A stretch of DNA of 64,000 nt from Blastocatellia bacterium (lineage in GTDB: Bacteria; Acidobacteriota; Blastocatellia; HR10; J050), in NCBI GenBank assembly GCA_026985075.1, contig JALSQX010000016.1, positions 20,268 to 84,267 of the forward strand. Reading direction: 5' to 3'. This document shows positions 18,001 to 29,056 of the stretch, piece by piece. Numbering within the stretch: the first letter of the stretch is position 1; every line of letters starts with the position of its first letter. The position numbers and the translations under genes were made by a program. The notes beneath the pieces are model-generated. The model worked only from the letters and a program-made list of their open reading frames with translations, did no database searches and was not told the origin of the DNA.

Positions 18001-19054
18001 TATCCAAGTACCGAAAGAGACCACGGCGCGCCTCGGCCGTATAGACGAGTCGATTGACGGCCACGCCTCGAGATTCGCGCGTCTGTTGATAGCCGAAGAA
18101 GAAGAAGGTCTTATCTTTGAAAATCGGTCCGCCAATGCGCCCGCCAAACTGGTTGCGGATGAGCTTGGGGCGCTCCACGCCCGCCGCGTTGTTGAAAAAG
18201 TCATTGGCGTTGAGCACGTCGTTGCGATGAAACTCGAAGATCGAGCCGTGGAACTCGTTCGAGCCGGAACGGGTGACGGCGGTGATTTGAGCTCCACCAC
18301 GGCTATACTCGGCCGAGGAGATGCCGGTGACCACCTGGAACTCCTGCACATTCTCCGCCGCCAAGGCCAGCAGAGGTTGATCGAGCATGATCGAAGACGC
18401 ACGATTGAAATTGTCCTGCGTATCAATACCGTCCAGTGTGATATTGATGGAGCGATGGCGCTGACCATGAACGAACAGCTTGTTCCCTTGACCGTCGGGA
18501 CTCCGCTCGAAGTAGACGCCGGCCTGAAGAAACGCCAGGTGCGAAGCGTTGCGCCCATTGAGCGGAAGTTCCAGGACCCGGCGCTCATCGACCACTGTAC
18601 TCAATTCAGCATCCACCGTATTGACGATTTCCTGAGCCATGCCGGCCGTGATCTCCACCTCTTCCTGGAGTTCGCCGACTTGCAAGGTGATATTCAGGTC
18701 GGCCGTTTGACCGACTTCCACAATCGCGTCTCGCACGACGGCGCGACGGAAATTGGGCGCTTCCACGGCCACGGTGTACCGTCCCAGGCGGACGTTGGGA
18801 ATGACGAACGTCCCGATGGCCGAGGTCTTAGCCCGATAGACGGTATTGGTGGCCACGTGGGTGGCGATGACGCTGGCGCCGGGAATGACCGCGCCGGTCT
18901 CATCCATCACGACCCCTTCGATGCGACCGGTCAGCTCCTGAGCGGCCATTGCTCCCACCCCGAGGAGGAGCATCAGGCATCCGCTCACCAGCAGTCGTCT
19001 GACTGGCCGCGGTTGGGTGCGCGTTGATTCGAATCTGCCCATCATTATCCTCAT
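15065..19054 (-). CDS. Oar-like TonB-dependent outer-membrane receptor with carboxypeptidase-regulatory domain
   Basis: This 1329-residue outer-membrane protein has a signal peptide (LLVSGCLMLLLGVGAMA). An N-terminal carboxypeptidase-regulatory-like Ig domain (about 38-120, GRIEGVVMDETGAVIPGASV) is followed by a plug-like region (LPLNGRNASHLAFLQAGVY; ITAVTRSGSNEFHGSIFEF). A very long beta-barrel ends in the aromatic C-terminus ALKINF. This architecture is abundant in Acidobacteriota and in myxobacterial Oar proteins. The ligand is unknown, probably oligosaccharides or peptides. The start at 19054 was chosen because AAGGAGGT precedes it; the longer in-frame reading to 19093 lacks a ribosome binding site. 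It lies downstream of a sigma/anti-sigma-like pair, which may control it. Confidence 0.93.
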   Translation of the reverse strand: MRIMMGRFESTRTQPRPVRRLLVSGCLMLLLGVGAMAAQELTGRIEGVVMDETGAVIPGASVIATHVATNTVYRAKTSAIGTFVIPNVRLGRYTVAVEAPNFRRAVVRDAIVEVGQTADLNITLQVGELQEEVEITAGMAQEIVNTVDAELSTVVDERRVLELPLNGRNASHLAFLQAGVYFERSPDGQGNKLFVHGQRHRSINITLDGIDTQDNFNRASSIMLDQPLLALAAENVQEFQVVTGISSAEYSRGGAQITAVTRSGSNEFHGSIFEFHRNDVLNANDFFNNAAGVERPKLIRNQFGGRIGGPIFKDKTFFFFGYQQTRESRGVAVNRLVYTAEARRGLFRYLDNLRTTPENVAAHPELIRSVDLMECGGAIQAALGRECVDGRFDGTRPATPDPFITGTVFGAIPLPNNFDIGDGLNTGGFRFNAPSITVEHLPSFRLDHRFNENHSFYVTFNYIDRNIEGDFINNREPRYPDLGSLGDRVTHSRGYSVGVTSTFAPTLINEFRFGYLGGENAFLVNQPFGTPFTLDLNTITDPYDSSNNDEVRDNVTVHLRDTVSWVRGNHQIKFGGEFRHRWVDTYSFDEVNPFGEIDFDDNDNPPGFSEADLRALSGGSDIESQDMETARDLINNLVGALAEVEVRYNVTSLFSGFVPNAPERRRYQVREFDWFIQDNWNVRPHFTLNLGLRWEFATVPFETQGLLLLPEGGENAIFGISGPEGFFHPGVFAGQPCDLLEQLPLDPTTSNAINLITTCATRYGPGGSNNGRPLWKNDLDNFGPVIGFAWDPWGDGKTSIRAGFRISYMQDHFNIIDGNVDDNEGLRVDQDCIPVEGDCLNNPTLLRDVLSTGPPVAPVPPFVLPVTRTILDSTAQDFRTFADDLETPYYNEWTLGIQRELFANTAIEIRYVGNRGVKLRRVADFNEINVLAFDPVTGMTFLEAFILAKQNLACNRANGAGNRFDTLNFPCSVPNPLMDALIAGDPSRLRSRTALIDALDFNETGEFVYRLTQRETSRPAPGQPRIRGGSFWGAVLQGRFPANFFQANPFVHSSRRMVNDGFSTYHALEIEVRRRFSGGFTLQANYTYGRALADFDGDENTLINATRASSVRFARNSIQEFMPRHLFKANWIYELPFGVDKPLGAGMTGFWRTLISGWQFGGIINWRSGRPLSITSGVGTFHRSTISDDNTVNLSQPLTVDELRRLVGRRTIGGGVFWLDPCLSSIVGGQCSDPDATPGLFQLPRPGELGELGHTPIFGPRRFTFDFNLSKRTKMTETADLEFRWEVFNAFNNVNFCVPNTNIFSLSFGQTTCTITNPRLMQFALKINF

Positions 19055-19156
19055 GGCGACCTCCTTCCTTGAGACCTCCCGGATCGTTCGCATTGCGCCA
19101 CAATGGGCAGTGCGGGTACCCCAGGGCGCAAGGCCGGGGCCACCGAGTCCCCGAAT

Positions 19157-20830
19157 TCACTCAGGAAGCCGGGAGACCCGAACAGTGTATGATCCCACGC
19201 CAATACTCAGGCGCCGGCGCATGGCTCCACTCAAGTAGAGGCGACCAGCCGGACTCTCATAAGGGTAGACCCGAGCCACGGCTTGCCTTTCTCCAGATGA
19301 GACGAGGGCCGGATCGCCGGCGCGCAGTTGCAGTCGCTCCATACTCGATCGGTTCATCAGGATGGCGTTGTGCCCATACTTGGCCAGCAGATCGAGGGGG
19401 ACTTTGGCCACGGTTGTGAAAGTGAGCACCGTCTGGCGTCCCGGTCGAGCGTAAGAGGAGATGATCTCGACATCCACATTACCGAGAACGCCCGCTAAGG
19501 CGTCAATGAGTCGAGCGCGCACCGCCGGATCGCGCCGCACGGCGCGACTGAATTCGATGTGGGCGAACAGGGAATTCACCGATGACGTCAAGATCCCCTG
19601 CTGATCCATCGTTCCAGAGATGTCGGCATAATGCTTCCCATCGTAGACGCCCACGCGAACGAATTGCTCCATCTCGCTGGCCAAGGCGACGTGGAGTTGC
19701 CGCACCACCGGTTCGGTGATGGCGCCCGAAGAGATGACCACATCGGGATATTCGGCGCGGCCGGGCCTCTTCTCATCGAACCCGTGGAGAGAGAGACAAA
19801 TGGCCTGAGGGCGCATGGCGGCGCGAAAGACGGCATTGAAGATCGAGCGGCGCGTATGAGCCTCATCGACATAATCGCTCCGCGCCCCGCTCAGGAGAAA
19901 GGCATCGGCGCCGGGAATGCGGCTGAAGCACTCAAAACCGAGCCATCCCGTGCCGACGTCCCGGAGCGCATGAGAGGCGACAATGATGAGTCGGCCATCG
20001 TAGTGATCGCGTCGAAAGAAAAACGTACCCCGGCCGCGAACCCGATCGGGTTTTTCCTCGAGGATGAGCGCCTTCAGGCCATTCGTATCCTCGAAATCCA
20101 CAATCCGGTAACCCGCTTGATCGGCCGCCTGACTGGCTTCGGCCAGGAGCGATTCGTTGTGGACGCGAAGGCTCAGCGTGACCAACTCGACCGCTTCCTC
20201 CATAGCTCTCAACTCGGCTTCCGAGGGAGCAACATAAATGACCCGCTCAGACTGCCGGAGCAAGGCGGCGACCTTATCGGCCAAGCGACCGCGCTCTTTC
20301 ACCAGGGGTTTCGGTTGACCGCTGAAGCGGAGAATGGCGTTAGCATTGGGGAAAAACCAGGGCAAGACCAGGAGCGCGACAGAGACGGTCAGCAAGCAGG
20401 TAATGGCGCCCATGGCGAAAGGCTTCCAGTGAGCGCGAGGTAGCACTCTCAATCGACGACTGAGTGAGAGATGGTGACTCGACGTCGCGGAAGGAAGGCG
20501 TTCTCCGGATGGAGCGTCTCTTTCTCCTCCCGAGTGGCCGAAGCTTTGATAGTGTCTCCGGAACGCCTCCAGGATGCGCGCACACTGCCGACAATGCAAG
20601 GAAGAACGAATGTCCTCCAACGACGCATCGCCCACCAGATAGGCCTGCCATGCGATCTGATCTCTCACCCGAGACCACAACTGCTGTTCATCCGATGGGC
20701 TTCTCTGTCCTGCCTCGGTCTCCAGCCACTGCCCAACCTGATGCAGGATCTCGGCATCGCTCGGTTCCCGGGCCGGAGAACCTCGGCTCCTCCCCGTGCG
20801 ACGCCATGGAGGCCAAATGCGTTTCACCAT
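19157..20830 (-). CDS. Membrane protein: putative anti-sigma factor fused to amidohydrolase-like ectodomain
   Basis: This 557-residue protein has a cytoplasmic helical N-terminus (1-95) containing a HCRQC motif (H79, C80, C83). A single transmembrane helix follows (about 137-160, MGAITCLLTVSVALLVLPWFF), then a large extracytoplasmic part. Residues ~250-440 resemble the neighbouring 370-residue protein (shared LHGF or VHGF, DVVISSG or DVIVSNG, and AHIEFS or IHLEQS), which looks like the N-formylglutamate amidohydrolase fold. The last ~70 residues resemble a double-psi barrel (LQLRAGDPALVSSGERQAVA ... LSGAMRRRLSIGVGSYTV). Its start overlaps the sigma-factor stop (ATGGTGA), indicating translational coupling. 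That arrangement and the topology suggest an anti-sigma or signal-transducing partner. The role is inferred and no exact family is recognised. Confidence 0.6.
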   Translation of the reverse strand: MVKRIWPPWRRTGRSRGSPAREPSDAEILHQVGQWLETEAGQRSPSDEQQLWSRVRDQIAWQAYLVGDASLEDIRSSLHCRQCARILEAFRRHYQSFGHSGGERDAPSGERLPSATSSHHLSLSRRLRVLPRAHWKPFAMGAITCLLTVSVALLVLPWFFPNANAILRFSGQPKPLVKERGRLADKVAALLRQSERVIYVAPSEAELRAMEEAVELVTLSLRVHNESLLAEASQAADQAGYRIVDFEDTNGLKALILEEKPDRVRGRGTFFFRRDHYDGRLIIVASHALRDVGTGWLGFECFSRIPGADAFLLSGARSDYVDEAHTRRSIFNAVFRAAMRPQAICLSLHGFDEKRPGRAEYPDVVISSGAITEPVVRQLHVALASEMEQFVRVGVYDGKHYADISGTMDQQGILTSSVNSLFAHIEFSRAVRRDPAVRARLIDALAGVLGNVDVEIISSYARPGRQTVLTFTTVAKVPLDLLAKYGHNAILMNRSSMERLQLRAGDPALVSSGERQAVARVYPYESPAGRLYLSGAMRRRLSIGVGSYTVRVSRLPE

Positions 20831-21486
20831 GATGACTTCATCCCTCCCAGGCGATGGAGTTCGGTGCGTATTTTCCGACAGGCCGCGCGGCGACGATTAT
20901 CAACCCAGTGAGGTTTCCGTCCAACAATCTCGGCCACCTCACAGCGGTCGAGGCCCATGGCCAGCAGATCCAATACGCGCCGCTCATCGGGTGTGCAGAC
21001 ACGAAGCGCCACCTGCATGATGTGATGATAGTTGAGTCGCGCTTCGGCGTGACGGATGTCCTTACTCGTGGATTCGATCAGGCATTGCGGCGGGATCTCC
21101 TCAAGCGGCAGATGAGGGAATTGGTGCGCGTGCCGCTTCATGTTGCGCGTGAGGTTCTCGCAGGTCTTGATGAGAAATGCGAGAATTGGTTTCCGGCTCG
21201 GACACGTCGAGCGCCGCCGGAAGAAGGTTCCCCGTCGGAGATCGGTCCACAAAATGACCCAGGCCGATTGGAGCACGTCTTCGATGGTCGCTTCATCCCA
21301 GGACCACCGTTGCAGGTAGGCGGCCAAATAGCGGTTATAAGCGAAAAAGAGTCTCTCCAAAAGTTGATCGAGCGACAGAATCAATTGCTGGTACTCGCGG
21401 AGGAGTTTCCCCTCATCGAGCGTGAGGAGCGGAGCCTCTCGGGGGCGAGCCTCGCGCAATTGAAATGTCAACAGCTTGGGCGACAT
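20824..21486 (-). CDS. ECF-type RNA polymerase sigma factor
   Basis: This 220-residue sigma-70 family protein has region 2 at about 35-110 (LERLFFAYNRYLAAYLQRWSWDEATIEDVLQSAWVILW is the core-binding/-10 helix bundle). Region 4 is at about 155-215 (CTPDERRVLDLLAMGLDRCEVAEIVGRKPHWVDNRRRAACRKIRTEL, a helix-turn-helix). There is no region 1 or 3, as in extracytoplasmic-function factors. I chose ATG 21486, preceded by AGGA; a GTG two codons upstream is possible. It overlaps by 7 bp the gene for a membrane protein with anti-sigma-like topology. The sigma factor probably redirects polymerase to envelope-related genes, possibly the adjacent receptor; targets cannot be read here. Confidence 0.85.
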   Translation of the reverse strand: MSPKLLTFQLREARPREAPLLTLDEGKLLREYQQLILSLDQLLERLFFAYNRYLAAYLQRWSWDEATIEDVLQSAWVILWTDLRRGTFFRRRSTCPSRKPILAFLIKTCENLTRNMKRHAHQFPHLPLEEIPPQCLIESTSKDIRHAEARLNYHHIMQVALRVCTPDERRVLDLLAMGLDRCEVAEIVGRKPHWVDNRRRAACRKIRTELHRLGGMKSSW

Positions 21487-21593
21487 AACCACGTCCTATA
21501 TATACGTGTCACGAGTCGCACAATGTTGTAAGTGGGCGAACGTTTCTCTTGACACTCAGCCCCTCTCGCCAGGGTGGGCGCGATCCCGTTTCC

Positions 21594-22706
21594 TCACCGA
21601 CGAGTTTCCCGGAGTGGGGTCATCGAGGCGGACTCCGCGCGCGGCGGAAATAGAGCGGCGAACGCCTCTACGGCAACTTGATATGAGACGGCGTCGGGTC
21701 GCGCGCAACTCGACATCTGTCGTAGCGCACAACTCTGTTCCAGGTGGATGAATCTTTCCGGCAGGGATGGATGGGCGACGCCTTGCCGACAGATATCGAG
21801 CGACCCATTGACGAATCGTCCTTGTACATTGGTCGTTCCGCAGAGCCGATCCGGGCCATCCACCTGGTTGCAACTCGCCGCTCGCAATGAGACGCCGAGG
21901 TGGTGAAAGAGGCGATTATACTCCGCGGCCAGCTCGATACTCAGGCTCTCGAGGCGATCGGCGCGCGTTCCATTACTGACGATGACATCGGGATCTCCTG
22001 GTCGCCATCGAAATCCGTGGACGGAGACGCTAATCACGTCGAGGAAGTGCATGACGATCTCTTCGTGAGCCGGCTCGAAGAAATTTTGAGTGTAATGGGC
22101 GACGTCGGAGATGGGATAGGGCGCGCGACTCCCCGTACAGGTCGTCGTCGTTCCATCGCACGGGCTCGGCTCTGAGTTGGCACAACGGTGCGTACCAGCG
22201 ATGAGTAAAGCCACAGCATCGAGGTCAAGGAATAGCGCGATGCTCTCAGGGCGCGTATTCGCATCGCCGCCCGCATGTGGGGCGTGAATGCTGAGAGGAC
22301 GACGGGCCTCCGGATTATAGATGTAGGTGCCTAATCCGCGGAGTGGTTGGCCCTCGGCATCAGTTCGTTCACTGAGAATATAGTAGAGGTGGGCTCGCCC
22401 CTGATCGGTGAAGGCGATGAGGTCATATCCCAAGGGATCAGCCAGCGCCGCCGCCCGTTCATACTGACCGTCGAGCAGTGCCTCTATGGTCTGACGCCAA
22501 CCGAGAACGTCGGCATCGCTCGGAGGAATGAACGCTTCCGTTCGTCGTCCGGGAAGTGGCCGCTGATTGAGGAACGCTTCTATATCGCCGGACATCCTCA
22601 TGACCGACGACCGATGAAGAGGAAGATCGGGAGATGAGAATCCGGGCAATAGGACGATCAACGTCGCTGCCCATATCGCGGTCAACGCGGTCCGCGAGTC
22701 ATTCAT
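21594..22706 (-). CDS. Secreted N-formylglutamate amidohydrolase-like protein
   Basis: This 370-residue protein has a signal peptide (TALTAIWAATLIVLLPGFSS). Residues about 75-330 carry motifs of the zinc-dependent N-formylglutamate amidohydrolase fold: SIHAPHAGGDANT (metal His and following Gly-rich turn), SVSVHGFRW, PDVIVSNG and a C-terminal IHLEQSC where the Glu would be catalytic. Several cysteines (CANSEPSPC, TTTC, CNQVDGPDRLC) suggest disulphides in the periplasm. The family deformylates or hydrolyses small amides, but secreted versions are not well characterised, so the substrate is open. ATG follows GGGGGAG. The gene is 107 bp upstream of the sigma factor and has a paralogous domain in the anti-sigma-like protein two genes on. 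Confidence 0.6.
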   Translation of the reverse strand: MNDSRTALTAIWAATLIVLLPGFSSPDLPLHRSSVMRMSGDIEAFLNQRPLPGRRTEAFIPPSDADVLGWRQTIEALLDGQYERAAALADPLGYDLIAFTDQGRAHLYYILSERTDAEGQPLRGLGTYIYNPEARRPLSIHAPHAGGDANTRPESIALFLDLDAVALLIAGTHRCANSEPSPCDGTTTTCTGSRAPYPISDVAHYTQNFFEPAHEEIVMHFLDVISVSVHGFRWRPGDPDVIVSNGTRADRLESLSIELAAEYNRLFHHLGVSLRAASCNQVDGPDRLCGTTNVQGRFVNGSLDICRQGVAHPSLPERFIHLEQSCALRQMSSCARPDAVSYQVAVEAFAALFPPRAESASMTPLRETRR

Positions 22707-22748
22707 GAGGCTCCCCCCTCCCCATGGCCCTGATGTCGTCGCGCGACG

Positions 22749-24341
22749 TCAGAGCCGAAGGTGATCCCCTCTCGTCACTTCGGTTGTTGAGAGTTGAGAT
22801 GAGCGCATTCTCTGCCGGGCGCGGATTTCCATCGACCGCAGCCAGTCTTTGTAGGCGTCGTAGCGATTCATCGTCGCCAGCGGGAGAGCACGATCGGTAT
22901 TCTCCTCCCACCGTCGCGCCAGGTAGAGGGAATCAAAGATCCGACCGATTTCATACTCTCGACTGATACGCAATCCCACGGCGTAATCCTCGCCATAACT
23001 CACATTGGGGAAGCCGAAGCGTCGCAAGAGCGGGACATAGAACGCGCGCGGCGCGCCCAATCCATTGATGCGGAGTGCGTTATTCCGACCATTTTCTCGG
23101 GTCCACTCGCGGTGATCGACGAGCCCCGGCGGGATCTCCTCCAGATCAACGTTGACCGTCGTGTACGAGCCGATGACCATGGCATAGCGAGGAATCCCCC
23201 GTTGCCGGGGATCGGAGCCATCAGGCCACGGTTCCCAGAACTTCTCGATGATCCTCTCCAGCACGTGCGTGTCGGCGTAGAGGTCGTCCGAATCGAGCTG
23301 AACGGCAAACATTCCACATTCGGGGGCGGTGATCGCTTCGTTCCAGCAACCACCAATGCCCAGATCCGTCCGCCGAGGAATCTTGTGGATGAGGCGCTCG
23401 TGCCGGGCGGCCAATGTGCGCAAAATCCCGGTCGTTCCATCCGTGGAGTGATTATCGATCACGATGACGTTGTATGCGAATGATGTCGATTGACCAAGGG
23501 CACTGTGCACAGCCTCGGCGATGGTCTTCTCTCGATTGCGAACCGGAATGACGACGCTCGCCGTCACCGGAAAATCCTCGCCAGGAGGGGGCGGCAGCGC
23601 AAACACCGGATCCAGATAAGCGCCTAATCGCCGGAGATGTGCCGTGGCCACGCGTTCCATCTCCAACTGGTAGGATCGATTTCGCGGATCGACATACTCG
23701 AAAATCTTCTCGGCCGCCGAGGGCGAGGGGGTCTCGCTCGTGCTACTGGCTGTGTACAGTGATTCGGGAATGCGCACCAGAGGAGCATCAAGCGAGAGCT
23801 TCAATCGCAGATCGTAGAAGCCAGCCCACCGCAGCGCGGGATCAATCGCACCGTGGGCGTCCAGAGCCCGTCCGGCCGCCCTCCGGGAGATCACGACGAG
23901 CGGGCCAAAATCGAACGTATCCCGAATGCTTCCCAGTTGATAGGCGATCGTGGGATGCTCCACGATCTGGTGATCGCGCCGCTCATGGAAGTCCGAATAG
24001 ACGAGCCCCGCTCCCGCCTCTTCGATGACGGCGAGGAATCGTTCCAGCGTTCGTTGTCCGAGGTCGATGTCATAGCCCGGTCGAATGAGCACCAGCGCCT
24101 CGCTCTCCACCGCCTCGAGAAGGCGATGCACGTCGATGCCCGATAGCCAGGTGGCCATCTGAAGGCGCTGTATTTTTCTCTGTCGATCGGCGGTGAGGTT
24201 CATCGCCGGCGCGGAATCCTGACAGAAGATCAGCACGCGCGCAACCAGAGCTTCCGCGGCGAACATCTCGACCTGTCGGGAGAGTTGGGTCGGCGTCCTC
24301 CACGTTGACGAATGAGGCAGAATGACGGTGAATGGTTCCAT
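22749..24341 (-). CDS. Two-domain glycosyltransferase, family 2
   Basis: In this 530-residue cytoplasmic protein, the C-terminal ~290 residues form a clear GT-A fold: SVVIPVRNREKTIAEAVHSALGQ (nucleotide-binding start), VIVIDNHSTDGTTGIL, then FAVQLDSDDLYAD with the DxD-type metal/nucleotide-binding motif and later VSYGEDYAVGLRISR. The N-terminal half (1-250) looks like a second, degenerate GT-A domain (LVYSDFHERRD, FDFGPLVVISRRAAG, YDLRLKLSL). It would transfer sugars to a polysaccharide or glycoconjugate acceptor; donor and acceptor are unknown. It is encoded 42 bp upstream of the amidohydrolase-like gene on the same strand. Confidence 0.85.
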   Translation of the reverse strand: MEPFTVILPHSSTWRTPTQLSRQVEMFAAEALVARVLIFCQDSAPAMNLTADRQRKIQRLQMATWLSGIDVHRLLEAVESEALVLIRPGYDIDLGQRTLERFLAVIEEAGAGLVYSDFHERRDHQIVEHPTIAYQLGSIRDTFDFGPLVVISRRAAGRALDAHGAIDPALRWAGFYDLRLKLSLDAPLVRIPESLYTASSTSETPSPSAAEKIFEYVDPRNRSYQLEMERVATAHLRRLGAYLDPVFALPPPPGEDFPVTASVVIPVRNREKTIAEAVHSALGQSTSFAYNVIVIDNHSTDGTTGILRTLAARHERLIHKIPRRTDLGIGGCWNEAITAPECGMFAVQLDSDDLYADTHVLERIIEKFWEPWPDGSDPRQRGIPRYAMVIGSYTTVNVDLEEIPPGLVDHREWTRENGRNNALRINGLGAPRAFYVPLLRRFGFPNVSYGEDYAVGLRISREYEIGRIFDSLYLARRWEENTDRALPLATMNRYDAYKDWLRSMEIRARQRMRSSQLSTTEVTRGDHLRL

Positions 24342-24598
24342 CAGTCAACGCGCGTTGGATCACCAGGACCACGACATTCGCCATTCCATCCTCGGATGAC
24401 GACGTGGTCCTCGATGGAAAGAATGTACAGCAAGCTATTGTATCACTGGGATTCGAAGGACTCCAGGCCCTCGGTGTGCGCATCAGAGGGTGTGGACCTC
24501 GAAGGATCAGAGGACGCGGAGGAGAGAGACGTGGGGGCTTCAGCGATGTGGGCGGTTCCAGGTCATGGTTTGTGGCGGAACGATACCCGTCGATGAGG

Positions 24599-25333
24599 CT
24601 ATGCGTTCCTGGAAGATCCTCTCGGTCGCACCAGAATGAATCCGGACATGCTGTGTTGCTGCAGGAATGTCTCCACGGGCTGCTCGACCACGCTTCCTCG
24701 GCGACGCGAGGCGTGCCGTAAGATGAGGCCGTCTCGCCCTCGGAAGAGCAATCCCATGTGGAAGACATCGAGATGCTTCCGCGTGGAAACGAAGAAGATC
24801 ACGTCTCCATCGACAATTCGATCCTCAATACGGGGGAAGGCGCGTTTGCGAAAACAGCGAAACGTCACCGAGCGGGGCGGGAGTTCTGGGATCGTACTCA
24901 ACACCCGCGTCTTGTTCACCGTGCCCCGTCCCTCACTGATGTTCAGGATGAACCCTTGTTCGACATTACGAGCGATCCAATCGATCATATAGTGATTTCG
25001 CGTTCGCCAGCCGACCTGACCTCCCTGATAGCGGAGATGGCGAAGAGTGTCGATGAATTGAGGGATGGTGTCAGAGAGGGCCAGGGCGAGGACGGTCTCC
25101 ACATAGGTCACGCAGTCGAACCCGGTGAGCGAAATAGTGAACACTTCGGGCGTCTCGGCGGAACCGATGAGCGGATGGACGATGTAGGGAGAACCCAGAA
25201 ACTGAGCGGAGACGATGTTCAGGCGTTCGCCTATGACGGGCACATCGCGGATCCGTTCGAGGATTTCCTCGGCCCGGGTGGGATCGAAATTTTCGGGATA
25301 GGGGGTGATGATGTCCGTCGCCTTTTCGGTCAT
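24599..25333 (-). CDS. DUF1460 (NlpC/P60-like) putative amidase/peptidase
   Basis: This 244-residue protein matches the DUF1460 pattern: FDCVTYVETVLALALS with the presumed catalytic Cys, followed by LRYQGGQVGWRTRNHYMIDWIARN. HMGLLFRGRDGLILRHAS supplies the presumed catalytic His, as in NlpC/P60-type papain-fold hydrolases. Structures of this family have been described as N-acetylmuramoyl-L-alanine amidase-like, so a cell-wall fragment substrate is plausible. No signal peptide is visible. It lies 36 bp downstream of gmhA, likely one transcription unit. Confidence 0.8.
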   Translation of the reverse strand: MTEKATDIITPYPENFDPTRAEEILERIRDVPVIGERLNIVSAQFLGSPYIVHPLIGSAETPEVFTISLTGFDCVTYVETVLALALSDTIPQFIDTLRHLRYQGGQVGWRTRNHYMIDWIARNVEQGFILNISEGRGTVNKTRVLSTIPELPPRSVTFRCFRKRAFPRIEDRIVDGDVIFFVSTRKHLDVFHMGLLFRGRDGLILRHASRRRGSVVEQPVETFLQQHSMSGFILVRPRGSSRNA

Positions 25334-25369
25334 AAGAGGGCTCTCCCCGTGCGATGGAGGAACGGTGCA

Positions 25370-25990
25370 TTAACCGAGCGAGTGTTCGATCAGATCACAC
25401 CAGATATGCCCGATGGTGATGTGCACCTCCTGAATACGCGCCGTCGAGGGACTGGGAACGATGATGGGCACGTCGACGAGATCTTTCACCAGGCCTCCGT
25501 CTTTTCCCAGGAGACCGATGGTCTGGAGTCCTCGTTCCCTGGCCGTGTGGACGGCGCGGACGATATTGGCCGAGCGACCACTGGTGGTGATGGCGATGGC
25601 CACATCGCCCTCCTCACCGAGAGCTTCGATTTGTCGGCTGAACACGTCTTCGAATGTCGTGTCATTGGAAATAGAGGTCAGAATCGACGTATCGGTCGAC
25701 AGAGCGATGGCGGCGATCGCCGATCGTTCCATCTGATACCGGTTCACCAGTTCGGCGGCGAGATGTTGCGCATCGGCGGCGCTCCCTCCATTTCCGAACA
25801 GGAGAATTTTTCTTCTCGCGCGTACGGCATCGATGAGCAGCAACGCGGCGCGCGCCAGATCATTGGCATGTTGGGAGAAGAAGCGAATCTTCAGGTCCAC
25901 CGTGGCATTGGCGATCTCGACGATGCGATTGGTCAATCGTTCATCGACCGATTCGCTGGGTCGTCGAATGAAATCTGCTCTCTTGCTCAT
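25370..25990 (-). CDS. gmhA: Phosphoheptose isomerase (D-sedoheptulose-7-phosphate isomerase)
   Basis: This 206-residue SIS-domain enzyme converts sedoheptulose-7-phosphate to D-glycero-manno-heptose-7-phosphate, the first step of LPS heptose synthesis. Visible motifs are LLFGNGGSAADAQHLAAELV (phosphate loop and zinc His), YQMERSAIAAIALSTDTSILTSISND, AITTSGRSANIVRAV and EVHITIGHIWCDLIE (second metal/catalytic region). Length and motif order are typical. It lies between uvrA and the DUF1460 gene on the same strand. It implies an LPS core or heptose-containing glycan, in keeping with a Gram-negative envelope. Confidence 0.94.
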   Translation of the reverse strand: MSKRADFIRRPSESVDERLTNRIVEIANATVDLKIRFFSQHANDLARAALLLIDAVRARRKILLFGNGGSAADAQHLAAELVNRYQMERSAIAAIALSTDTSILTSISNDTTFEDVFSRQIEALGEEGDVAIAITTSGRSANIVRAVHTARERGLQTIGLLGKDGGLVKDLVDVPIIVPSPSTARIQEVHITIGHIWCDLIEHSLG

Positions 25991-26100
25991 AGCGAATGTC
26001 CATTTTCGATCTCCCCACCAGGATGCACGGGACGCCGAGATCGCTCAGGACGACGCGGTCCCGTTCCCGGAGCGCTCTGGCCTCTTCGGGGAGTCGATCA

Positions 26101-28920
<2,820 letters not shown>

Positions 28921-29016
28921 GGCCTCGTTCCCCCAGCGAGCGAAGTAGTATTTGGTTCAAACTGCAAATTGTATGAACCTCCGAAGAGATTGGTCAAGCC
29001 ATATCGCTATTCTCTC

Positions 29017-29045
29017 TTGATCGGCGGGGCGTCTGCGCCTACAAT
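29017..29045 (+). promoter_or_regulatory. Likely sigma-70 promoter of thrC
   Basis: TTGATC (29017-29022), a 17-bp spacer and TACAAT (29040-29045) make a good match. Initiation expected about 7 bp downstream would leave only a few bases before the thrC ATG at 29057. No Shine-Dalgarno is visible, so the transcript may be leaderless or nearly so. Confidence 0.5.
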
Positions 29046-29056
29046 GTCGCCCTCCG

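Noticed and set aside
22186..22204. TGGCACAACGGTGCG-like -24/-12 sequence
   Set aside because: Spacing between GG and GC is 9, not 10, and it lies inside a coding region.
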